Positions 11,373-21,217 of a stretch of DNA of 64,000 nt are shown piece by piece. A program made the position numbers and the translations under genes. Location of the stretch: positions 13,516,001 through 13,580,000 of the forward strand of contig CP075495.1 in NCBI GenBank assembly GCA_021613535.1. Reading direction: 5' to 3'. Position 1 is the first letter of the stretch. Each line of letters opens with the position of its first letter. Origin of the DNA: Adineta vaga. Lineage: Eukaryota > Rotifera. Under the pieces are notes generated by a model. The model had not been told where the DNA came from. It searched no databases and saw only the letters and a list, made by a program, of their open reading frames with translations.

Positions 11373-13328
11373 ATGGAGCAAAACATCAATGAATCGATTG
11401 AGCGATCTAAGCTGAAAATTGTTCAGTCACTTGTGTACAAAAATTATAAAGAAGCGATTGAAGTAATTAATTCTTGTCTGTATCATATATTTGCACTAAG
11501 CCATGGTATTCTGCCGGTTTCTAGATTTATTCTCGACTGATTGAACTTCAAGAAAATAATGCTCAAGAATCATCTTTATTAGCTGAACGGGCGGGAGTGT
11601 ATCTATTAGCTAAACAATATAAAGGTAATATTTTTTATAACTGGTATATCAGATTGTAGATTTATTTACTTTTAGATGCGTTAAATGACAGTAACAACGC
11701 TATTAATCTTGATGAAACAAATATCTACGCACATATCCAGAAAAGGTAGGTGATAATGTGTTTCTTTAGAAAATTTTAACATCAGATTTTATTTTGTCTG
11801 TATAGTCAGTCATTATATCATTTGGGTCAATTGAAGAATGCAAGAAAAGCTATACAAGTTGGCCGTCAGACTATCGGTAAGTTATTCTCTTTAAATAGCC
11901 AATATCTACCGTTTTTTCTAGGAGCTGATCAAAGATTCGATGAATGCGAAGTATTTATCAGTAAAAGTTGGTTAACTCTAGGTATGTATAAATGTTACGT
12001 ATCCTCTTCTCTACAAAAAGGCCGCAACTGATCAGATTTCTACAAGAAACGTCTAACAGCATTCGAAGAGATCTTTCTTCAGAATTGTTTCGTTTTTCTT
12101 CTGATACTGAAGAGATGAAATAGACATCGAATCATGTGAATAATGCTTGAACATTGTTCAGGATTTCCTTGAGCGTTGGAACAGTATTAAGATTGATTGA
12201 AACGAAACTGGAAGGAACGACAGTTGTATTGAGGACAAGATGGAAATGTTCTGGTGATTCGATTAGATTGAAATGAGAGGGAAAATACACTCAGGGCGTC
12301 CCGAGGTGCCAAAGGCAGGGGGGCGCAGCGAAAACTTTTTGAAAATTTTCCGAAAAAAATTTATTTTTCTGCTGTAAAAAAATTTTGGCGAGCAAAAAAA
12401 ACAAAAATTTTCCCGAAGCAGGGGGGCGGCATTACGCCCACGCGCCCCCCCTCGGGACGCCCCTGAATACACTGAATCTAGATAATGTCTCTTTTATTAA
12501 TGCAAGTAATTTTTCACTTGTATTGATTTTGTCTTCCCTTACTGTAGTAACGCCCTTGTTCAATGAACAAAATATTTAAGAAAATCTTTCGTCGAATTGA
12601 TGTCGATGTTTGATAATTACGAAAAGAGTGAATGAACTTAATATTGAGATACTACTGAGTCGCTTATGTTATGTGAACGATGAAGTATATTGAATACGTT
12701 GGTAATCAACATGAGTTTTGAATGATCATACACTATATAGGTAGAATTGATTGTTGAAGAGTTTACTCTATGCAACGGTTGTTTAACTAGTAATCTATTT
12801 TCTACTGAACCTGTGATTTTTTTTAACTAGATGCCAGTTATTCAGCGCTGTTGGACTTCATATCCTCTTGGTTCAATCCCAACTTATATAAAATAAAATA
12901 GAGTGGGTTAGTATATTTGTATGCTTATATATGCCTGCTGAGAGTATAATTTAAAATGAGTTTGTCATTTATTAAAAATAGCATCATCTTTTTTTTATAT
13001 TGTAGGTCATAAGTGGCTGAAGGGAATGGCGACTTTAGGGATAACTTTTATAGTTGGCTTATTAACAAATATGATTAGTGATGTTGTACTTTGGAAACAA
13101 GCTGTAGTCGTATGCATTTTCTGTCTGCTGGTATTCTTTGTACATTGGCGTACGCTGATCCAGTTTTTATTTTCTCTATTGAACACTGTTGGTCATGGCT
13201 GCTATTCTTTTTTATCGAATGGTTGTATTCGTTTTCAAATATTTATAACCAGTGCTGCTCGTAGTCGTGTACTCATAAATGAAGAGAATACAGCTGATTC
13301 TGACGGTGTTATCGAAAGCAGATTTTAA
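11373..13328 (+). CDS. TPR protein with C-terminal membrane segments
   Basis: About 238 residues. Exons start at ATG 11373 and run through five short TPR-type exons (YKEAIEIYSRLIELQ, AGVYLLAKQYKDALND, AIQVGRQTIGADQRFDEC). The sixth exon (about 13004-13328) joins in frame at ACTCTAG|GTCATAAG to give LTLGHKWLKG followed by two hydrophobic stretches (ITFIVGLLTNMISDVVLW; AVVVCIFCLLVFFVHW) and a polar tail. The TPRs resemble Hsp-cochaperone type repeats and would face the cytosol from a membrane anchor. The last intron is about 1 kb, unusually long here, because it carries a hAT-type MITE and a tRNA-like fragment. An alternative reading ends the protein within that intron by using other splice sites. 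It is the only intact gene between Rel-A and Rel-B. Confidence 0.6.
12292..12465. mobile_element. hAT-type MITE, 174 bp
   Basis: A non-coding, patchily GC-rich element. The left end is CAGGGCGTCCCGAGG and the right end, reverse-complemented, is CAGGGGCGTCCCGAGG, giving near-perfect terminal inverted repeats. Perfect 8-bp direct repeats AATACACT flank it at 12284-12291 and 12466-12473. An 8-bp target duplication with CAGGG termini is the signature of the hAT superfamily. It sits in the last intron of the TPR gene. No transposase is encoded, so it must have been mobilised in trans. Confidence 0.9.
12829..12892 (+). other. tRNA-like / SINE-like fragment
   Basis: Contains a B-box-like GGTTCAATCCC inside a T-arm-like hairpin (TTGG-TTCAATC-CCAA), preceded by an anticodon-arm-like GGA-CTTCATA-TCC. 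A convincing D-arm and acceptor stem are missing, so this is a tRNA-derived fragment at most, not a functional tRNA. Confidence 0.3.
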
Positions 13329-14722
13329 ATGAAGTTTTTTTATTGGAAATAAATTTTCCTTTTTAGTTGAAAAAATATTGGTTAGAATTATTGGAAAGTC
13401 ACGTTATCCACTACCAAATGACAATAAGAAAATCTATTTTTAGCCTTCAGAAAATGATTCGTTTCTTGAAGATTTCTTTATAGTGAGAAATAGTTTTCTC
13501 TAAGAACGTCATATATATAATGGTGAACTGATTGATCAATGAATTGAATTGGAAAAAAACTATCAAATCGTTTACTTTTTTCAAATTTCATCACAATGGT
13601 TAAATGATCGTTTAATGATCTGCAACAGCTTGTGGTTTGAAATGATCAATCTGTCTCAGTTTCTGTATTTATCTGTTGATATGCTACTTTTGAAAAGATG
13701 TTTGATAAATCTCTAAATATGAAAAGAATGATTTCGTTTCATTTTTTTGAAAATATTTATATGAAATGATAGTCGAGATGACAGTGCTTAATAGTATAAT
13801 TAACTTATGATGAAAACAGATAATGAAATATTTTCATCATCCTTTATCAAAATTATCGAATAAAATTATTGTTTTCTGCAGATTATTTTATTTCGAAATG
13901 TAGTTTTGAAGAAAACTCTTCATATTAATGAATTCTATTTTAGTCGAAAATATTCATTGATTTTAATCGCGTATTTCTTTTCAGCAATATTAAGTAATCC
14001 TTCATTCTGTTATTCAATTTAGTTGAGACTTTTTTCTAAATACTTTCCAAATTTATTAATTTTTTAATAACAAAATCGAAATTATTGATATTTTGAAATT
14101 GTTTTATTTTAAAGATAATCTTATTCAAAATCAAAAAGAAAAATTCTTTTCAAATATTTTTATAAAGAAGAAAATGAAATATTCAGTTAGTTTAAGAACA
14201 ATTTATTAAAACAATTCAATGAATAATTGAAATAAATATTAAAAATAAAATCGAATAAGAAGAAATTTTAACTGGAAAAGCATTTTTTATTTAAAGGAGA
14301 ATTTCCATCTGAATCAAATGGTGAAAACTAACAATTCTTTCAATAAAAATTGAAAGAAAACTATTAAAATATCGAAGTAAAATATTTCCTGTTATTTTTG
14401 ATTTAAGTCAATGATTAACATGTCAAATTTCTTTTTAATCTTCTTCCAAATTATTATCCTGAATCACTTTTCGAAGAAAGATTTGAAATTTTCATATATA
14501 TGATCATTAATATACTATCATCGGAATGATTTTATTCATGGAAATATTCAAAAACAAATTCAAGATAAAAATACTTTTATTTTTTCTATAATTTAATAAA
14601 GACACTAATAATATTATATCAAATTTTATAGATTGTTTATTGAATAAAAATTAGTTGATTAGTGTCAATGAACAACTTCTATTAAAGCTCTAAAATCTAT
14701 GTCAGATAATCTAGATCTAGTT
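13329..14722. other. Very AT-rich stretch with decayed coding fragments
   Basis: No intact gene. At 14165-14305 there is a decayed relative of 10470-10615 (LEQFIKTIQ, stop, IIEINIKN). At about 14390-14560 fragments such as IFDLSQ and PNYYPES, with stops and shifts, resemble the CRAL-TRIO copy at 6877. Confidence 0.4.
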
Positions 14723-15114
14723 CTACATGAAATCTGCAATGACTGTATCACACGCCTGTTGTAAACCTTTTGGAAATTCAAGATTAAGGACTTGAAGTCA
14801 ATGTGATTGTTCACGAGCAGTTATATCTTCAATTTGTTATATAAGCGCATCATCTAAGCCCATAGCGCGTTCTAATCGATAAATAGCGTCTCGCTCATCT
14901 TTATGTAATTCATTGTCAGCAGATGCAGTTAGAAACCCATCGAAAAGAGTTGATCGAGATGTAGCTTCAGTAAATTATCTTCTTTCATCGATCGTCTTTT
15001 CGAGATCCTCTTTACTTGGCATATATGTTTTGAAAAAAATGTACATTTCTTCAGTACCACCTTTCACTGCTAGATTACCTAAAATCCATTGACGTTCTTT
15101 CTCATACAGCCAAT
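14723..15114 (-). pseudogene. Decayed TerB-like protein remnant
   Basis: Minus-strand frame with three in-frame stops and no frameshift. Readable parts include KERQWILGNLAVKGGTEEMY, FFKTYMPSKEDLEKTIDERR (stop), FDGFLTASADNELHKDERDA, IYRLERAMGLDDALI (stop), QIEDITAREQSH (stop) and LEFPKGLQQACD. The pattern of an acidic 'ADNELHKDERDAIYRL..MGL' helix pair recalls TerB/DjlA-type domains. Assignment is weak; decayed coding origin is well supported by the long preserved frame. Confidence 0.5.
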
Positions 15115-15178
15115 ACACTATCAGCTCCGTTCACTATGATAATATTGTTGAACGTACTAATGAATAACAATATCATGC

Positions 15179-15347
15179 ATGTTAATTTTTGTTATTCATT
15201 TGTGTAACAGGTTGTCTTTATGCGTGTTAATAGCGAGTATAGATCTTAGTTTAATAAAAGAACTAACTAACATTTACTTTTAATTGTTGATAGTATTCGT
15301 AATTATTGCTTCACACATTTGAAATATGATCAAATGTATGATCACGA
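15179..15347. repeat. 169-bp dispersed repeat, copy 2
   Basis: 168 of 169 positions agree with 4991-5159, in the same orientation. Flanks differ completely at both ends, so the similarity is not part of a longer shared duplication. Confidence 0.85.
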
Positions 15348-16031
15348 GAGGGTCTACCAGGATTTATTTATTTCATATGGATTTATTCTCAGACTCACAC
15401 CTTCACTAACACTCTTACCATGTACTCTCACCTAACACCCTCAATTGAATTACAAACATGTTAATTAAAAGACAAAATATGAATTCAAATAATCTTTTTT
15501 GTTCATTACATGGATCAAAAAAGATTATATCAATTATTTCCGCGGGCGGGGACCGATCCCCCAATCCCCTCCCTTCTGCGTTCGTCACTGTCACCTACGC
15601 CATACTCCGAAAAAAAAGAAGTTTCGCGAAGGAAAAAACAATGGAAATTTTCATTCTTTTTTTCTTTCCTGTTGTTTTTTAAGATGCAATGTGTATAGAC
15701 TTCCTGTATACAGTGACTCTAAAATCAATGAATGAGATTTCAACCATTATGCTCATCCTGAGTTTCGACTCGACCCATGGAAATATATAGTTTGTGCTCT
15801 GTCACTACATTAATGCCTTTAATATGATACGGTAAATGTATAAATATGATGTCATTTTTATCGTGACTTAGTTTCATTACGTTATCGCTTACTCCTACAT
15901 ACATATTCTTTTTTAATATACATCTACATAAAAGCAGTTTTTTTTAAAATTAAAGTGTTTGTTTTGGTTATTTGATAATACGGTTTCACTACTCTTTAGA
16001 TTTAAATACTATTATTCATTTGATCAAGAAT
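15348..16031. other. Intergenic upstream of Rel-B, with a GC-rich patch
   Basis: Positions 15540-15612 are strikingly GC-rich for this DNA and include a small hairpin, GGGGA-CCGA-TCCCC. Overlapping open frames run through it on the + strand, which is expected in GC-rich sequence; none is recognisable. The remainder is AT-rich leader of Rel-B. Confidence 0.45.
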
Positions 16032-17982
16032 ATGGAATCATCAGATCCTTATATGCCTCACACAACAACTACATATAATAATAGCAATCTACAACCAACA
16101 GAAAATGTACCCTCCGAAAACTCTAATTCGGTATGTTTTTGCAAAATTTTCTTAAAACATCTTTATATTTATAATTTACCTATCGTAGATACATATTAAT
16201 ACTAACAGTGTGACTGGTGATCCACAAGAATGTAGAAGATATTTAGATAATCTTCGTGCACAAAATTGTACAAACAATGCCATATATACAAATAGATCTA
16301 GTAATAACCGTAAGTTCAATACTGTTATAGTTCTATTTTCATATAAACTTTGAACAGAAATCGTTTGACCACAAGAAACAGAATATTTCCATATACAAGT
16401 TTGTGCTGAAATCGTATATAGAATCAAAGGAATCTTAAGGATAGCTTTCACGCGTCAGAAAGTAGCAGGAAAGTAATAGTTAGCTGTAATATATTCTTTA
16501 TTGACAGTAAAATCACCTAGTGTACTTTCTTGCATGACAACTATTCATTCAACTCACTTATTGCTCCAACAAACTACTATATATAGTTAATTTATGCTTG
16601 ATTTGATTGAAACTTCGACAAAGTGATGATCTTAGTCATAAGTTATGTTGTATTTTAGAGTTTACTGTCGATTCACCAAACACTGCAAATGGTCATTACT
16701 ATGATTCCTCAACTACAGAATCTAGTACGTGTCTAGTTTTATTGATTTCACTGAGTCAATTAACAGACAACTTTCTACTTTAGGTTCTCATGGGCAAGGC
16801 AATGATTCACAACCATCAAAAATTATAATAAAATGTCAACCAAAGTCGACATATTATCCACGAACAAAAATGTATTTGAACCAAGTACTTCATTACATAC
16901 AATCTGAAGAAAATAGTACCGACAAATATCCATCAATATATGTAAGTTAACAAGGAACAAAAAGAGGAAACGATAAACTAGTTTCTATTTCTAGTTATTT
17001 CCAGAATGGAAAGAACAATCCTTTGATAATATTATTGAAGTTGCTCATATAGATGTTGACGAAGAACTTCATCCATATCCGATGCGATATAACGAAGCTT
17101 CACCGGACATTTGGACAGCTGAAAACAATGGTCCAAGCTATTTAATTTTCGTGTAACTTCTGAAGATTTTGCTAATGGTTCAAAAATGTAAGCTTCTTCT
17201 TATTTTGTGCTAACCATATGATATTAATAACTGATTCTATCTTTCACAAATAGGTTTCAGATTGCAATATGTAAACTTCAACAAGGAAATGGTATTACAA
17301 AAAAGATCATTCATGATAAACAACTGAAAAATCTATGTTCCATTTTACACGAATCTATTTGGATAGTAAAACGAATCAGTACACGTATGACGAAAATTCT
17401 TCAGTTAATACTTGTATCATGACTGAAAGTAAGAACGAAAACAAAGGAGTTCCCTAAGAAAAATATCTTATTTACGATATCCATATTGTTTTTGTAGAAT
17501 ACAAAAATATAGCTGTTAAACATATCAATCCTAATTATGGACCTCTTGCTAGTAACCAAATAGTAGATGTGGTTTTTACAGGTTTCGAAGTAAACGATAA
17601 AAATAAATTACGTTTTCAAATTTCTGCAGAAAAATATAATTGGACTCATGAAATAAACACATTTGACTCGACAGGAAGTACAATCCATTTAACCATGCCT
17701 ACTTGGTTAACTTACAAACTACAGAAATTTCAGCAAAGATCGTTGTCTTTTATGAAGAAGAATCGATTTATGAATCACCTTATGAATTTAATGCAAACAT
17801 AGATCGTAAGTATATATTCTGATTCCTTTGTTTCTCATTCTTTTTCTCTAGTAATAAAACGAAAATTAGTTGATACAAGTGCATCTGTATCAAATGAGAT
17901 TTAACCAAGTTTACCTTCTACTTCACGTTCATTATCATCGACTGCAAAAGAATCGAACAACAAACGTTTACGTAAAGCTTAA
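16032..17982 (+). pseudogene. Rel-homology paralogue Rel-B, inactivated
   Basis: Same exon plan as Rel-A and Rel-C: start MESSDPYMPH at 16032, GT-AG introns preserved, DNA-binding half around 16785-17420, dimerisation half (HINPNYGPLASNQIVDVV) from about 17520. Lesions against the paralogues are a 1-nt loss near 17141-17149 before RVTSEDFANGSK, a 1-nt loss in the A-run at 17326-17331 before SMFHFTRIY, a frameshift near 17711-17718 before AKIVVFYEEES, and TAA at 17902-17904. Past that TAA, the frame stays open for 25 more codons to TAA 17980-17982 and ends NKRLRKA, like the basic tails of its paralogues. The recognition loop is also eroded (KSTYYPRTKMYLNQ). Four lesions in one gene and none in its paralogues favour true pseudogenisation over base-call error. 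Confidence 0.75.
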
Positions 17983-18536
17983 TAGACTTGATTTTTGAAT
18001 GCTGAAAGTGAAAACTTCTTTTTTTCCATTATCGATTTCGTATTGACAGTGCTTTTATGATATTCTCTTTTGAGTTTTAGCGTTTGTTTTTATCTGATCA
18101 TTCAATTTTATGTTCCTTGATTATCTGTGTGTAAGAGAATATATGTTTATGTAATAAATTCAGAATCAATGTTAAAGTAAATATTATTTGACAGATTTGA
18201 AACAAAGCTTTACTCGATCGATGATGCACACTGATTCACCTCTTTTATGACCTGATTCATTCAAGTATTGATACGCTTTATAACTCATATAAATCATATC
18301 AGAAAGAGAAACGGAACTAAACGAAAATCTGGATCAATAGGAGAAATGATTCGTATATTTGAGTTTTTTTCTTCAAGACAACAAGCTTAACTACGACTCC
18401 CTGCAGTCATTCTTTCTTTCTTTTGTACATCTACTATTGATATATTTTTTTCGACAAATGACTAATATGTTTTGAATAAATACACCAATCTATCTTATAT
18501 TCAAATCGACAACAAATTTCTATCAAAGAAAATGAG
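17983..18536. other. Intergenic
   Basis: 3' flank of Rel-B and leader of the ADP-ribosyltransferase gene. No further gene seen. Confidence 0.6.
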
Positions 18537-20561
18537 ATGAAATTCAAGTGGTTATTAGATGGTATAACGAAGAAATCATCTGAACATATTTCAATTCGTA
18601 ATTTACAAAACTTTCTACTCGTTTGGTTGGATATTAATATTGACGAAGAAAATAATCCTGATTGTTGTAATACTATTCGACAATTACGAGAAACAATCAA
18701 TTGTTTAAAAATATTTACTGATGTTGATCAATGTATCGATTTTATAACAAATATCGAAGATGAAAAGGTCTTTCTTATTCTCTCCGGATCACTTGGTCAA
18801 ACAATTGTACCAGTTATAAATAATATTTCTCAAATCGATTCTATTTATGTATTCTGTAGAAATGAAAGAAAACATAAACAATGGGCTGAACATTGGTTAA
18901 AAATTCGTGGTGTTTTTACGAATATTCAGTTAATATGTGAAGAATTAAAACAAGCTGCAAATCAATGTGATAAAAATGCCATATCAATTGGTTTTATATC
19001 ATCAGATCAAAACTCTGATCAAATCAATTCATCATTTATGTATACACAAATTTTAAAAGAAATTTTATTAAAAATTCAATATGATAAACAATCCTTGAAT
19101 GAATTAATTGATTATATTCGTGAACAATTTAGAGATAATTCAATCGAATTAGAAAAGATTAATAAATTAGAAAAAGAATATCACAATTATTCACCGATCT
19201 GGTGGTATACATATGATTGTTGTTTATATTCTATGTTAAATCGAGCATTACGTACGATGGAAGTTGATATTATTATAAAAATGGGATTTTTTATTCGAGA
19301 TCTTCATAAAAATATTGAAACATTACATTCTCAACAATATACTTATAAAAATAAGAAACAATTATTAACTGTTTACCGTGGACAAGGTTTATCACGAACA
19401 GATTTCGATCAATTGATAAAAACGAAAGGTGGATTATTATCATTTAATAACTTCTTATCTACAAGTAAAAAACCAAATATTTCTTTACAATATGCTCGTC
19501 GTTCACTAACAAATTTAGATTTAATCGGTGTTTTATTTGTTATAATTATTGATCCGTGTTTATCATCGACACCTTTTGCATCAATTAAAAATGTTAGCTG
19601 TTATCAATCTGAACGTGAAATACTTTTTTCTATGCATAGTGTTTTTCGTATTGGTCAAAGTAAACAAATTGATTATGATAATGATCGTTTATGGCAAGTA
19701 GAATTAATCTTAACAATTGATAATGATCCTCAACGACGCGTATTAACGGAACGAATACGGGCAGATATTCGAGGAATTAATGGTTGGCAATATTTAGGTA
19801 AATTTCTAATTATGCTTGGTCAATTTCAAAAAGCAGATGATTTATATACGATTTTATTGGATCGAACAAGAAGTGAAAGTGATCGAGCACAATTTTATCA
19901 TCATCTTGGAGTCATTAAAGATGGAGAAGGTGATTATGATATGGCGATTGATTATTATGAAAAATCATTGAAAATCAATCGTGAAATTCGTTCACAAGAT
20001 CATCATTATCTTGCTAGTACTTATAGTGGAATTGGTTTAGTACATTTCAAAAAACATAACTATATCGAAGCACTACAAGCACATGAAAAAGCCTTAGAAA
20101 TCTTTCGAAAAACTTTTGTACAAAATAATTCACATATTGCGATATCTTATGGAAATATTGGTAAAGTATACGATGCCATGGGTGAATATACACAATCTTT
20201 GATATCGCATGAAAAAGCATTAGAAATTTTTCAAGAAACTTTACCGTCAAATCATTTCCGTCTAGCAACTTGTTATTTCGATATTGGTCAAGTTTATTAT
20301 AAAGTCAATCATTTTTCTCAATCACTTTCGATGCATATCAAAGCATTGGAAATTCGTCGACAATGTCTTTCACCAAATCATCCATTATTAGCTGCTTCTT
20401 ATAATAGTGTTGGAGAATTATATTTTAAAACCGAAGAATATACCAAAGGACTTACTTATATTAAACATGCAATCGAACTTGGTCAACGATCATTACCTTC
20501 TAATCATCGTGATCTTGAACTTTATAAACAGAATCTCAATTTCTGTCAAGTGTCTTTTTAA
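18537..20561 (+). CDS. NAD-dependent arginine ADP-ribosyltransferase with TPR array
   Basis: Single-exon 674-residue protein. The N-terminal ~210 residues form a domain frequent before bdelloid ART domains but of unknown role. The ART domain (about 220-400) carries the R-S-ExE triad of arginine-specific enzymes: Arg281 in TVYRGQG, Ser308-Thr309-Ser310 in FLSTS, and Glu359-Arg360-Glu361 in QSEREILF. It should transfer ADP-ribose from NAD+ to arginine of a protein target. From about 415 to the end run five to six TPRs of the kinesin-light-chain 42-residue type (for example YGNIGKVYDAMGEYTQSLIS), probably selecting the partner. There is no signal peptide or membrane segment, so it is cytosolic. 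It is intact and intronless, unlike the Rel genes on either side. Confidence 0.88.
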   Translation: MKFKWLLDGITKKSSEHISIRNLQNFLLVWLDINIDEENNPDCCNTIRQLRETINCLKIFTDVDQCIDFITNIEDEKVFLILSGSLGQTIVPVINNISQIDSIYVFCRNERKHKQWAEHWLKIRGVFTNIQLICEELKQAANQCDKNAISIGFISSDQNSDQINSSFMYTQILKEILLKIQYDKQSLNELIDYIREQFRDNSIELEKINKLEKEYHNYSPIWWYTYDCCLYSMLNRALRTMEVDIIIKMGFFIRDLHKNIETLHSQQYTYKNKKQLLTVYRGQGLSRTDFDQLIKTKGGLLSFNNFLSTSKKPNISLQYARRSLTNLDLIGVLFVIIIDPCLSSTPFASIKNVSCYQSEREILFSMHSVFRIGQSKQIDYDNDRLWQVELILTIDNDPQRRVLTERIRADIRGINGWQYLGKFLIMLGQFQKADDLYTILLDRTRSESDRAQFYHHLGVIKDGEGDYDMAIDYYEKSLKINREIRSQDHHYLASTYSGIGLVHFKKHNYIEALQAHEKALEIFRKTFVQNNSHIAISYGNIGKVYDAMGEYTQSLISHEKALEIFQETLPSNHFRLATCYFDIGQVYYKVNHFSQSLSMHIKALEIRRQCLSPNHPLLAASYNSVGELYFKTEEYTKGLTYIKHAIELGQRSLPSNHRDLELYKQNLNFCQVSF

Positions 20562-21217
20562 ATACAAGTTTTATGAAAAAAAATACATATATAAGTTCTG
20601 AAGAAGTTTTTTAGTGTTCAATTCTTTGATGTGTTCTATGGAGCTATTGTGATGTTTTTCTTCACTTATCAAACCCTTGAAGTTCTGACGTGTATAGGAA
20701 AAAAACAAAGAAGCGTGGTTTTTTCCCTTTTATTGTTGGTATATTTCAGGTATACTTATGACTAATATATAAAATTCAGCTATTCTTCATGAAATGATGC
20801 AATCATAAGCCTTTTAACTAATATAACAGCAGTAGCAAATCTTCACACTTTCTCATTATTGAATCCATGACGCACGCAAGTATCGTGATTATATTTTTGG
20901 TCGAACTCTGAAATTTTTCTCATAAATTAGTGACATCATGGTAATTTTACCTTGTAACACGCGTATAATTTATGGTAATGTCATCCAACAAAATACACGA
21001 TTTTATGAAATTTTTCGATTTTAGTTTTTAAGAAGAAAGATGTGCGTTAATTTGTTTCTATGATTCATGAGGAAGTAGATGGGAAAAAGCCATCTGCATA
21101 TTTTCACTTATATAAAACTGATACTATTATAGCGTATCATGATTTTGCGAAGAATTTTTGTACTTTCTTCTTCTTTAGATCCTTACATAGAAAACTTCCA
21201 TCTATTACAATTCTACA
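20562..21217. other. Intergenic with Rel-C promoter region
   Basis: No gene seen. It includes the TATA-like element listed separately. Confidence 0.55.
21108..21117 (+). promoter_or_regulatory. Possible TATA box for Rel-C
   Basis: TTATATAAAA about 100 nt upstream of the Rel-C ATG at 21218. TATA-like words are common in AT-rich DNA, so this rests on position only. Confidence 0.3.
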
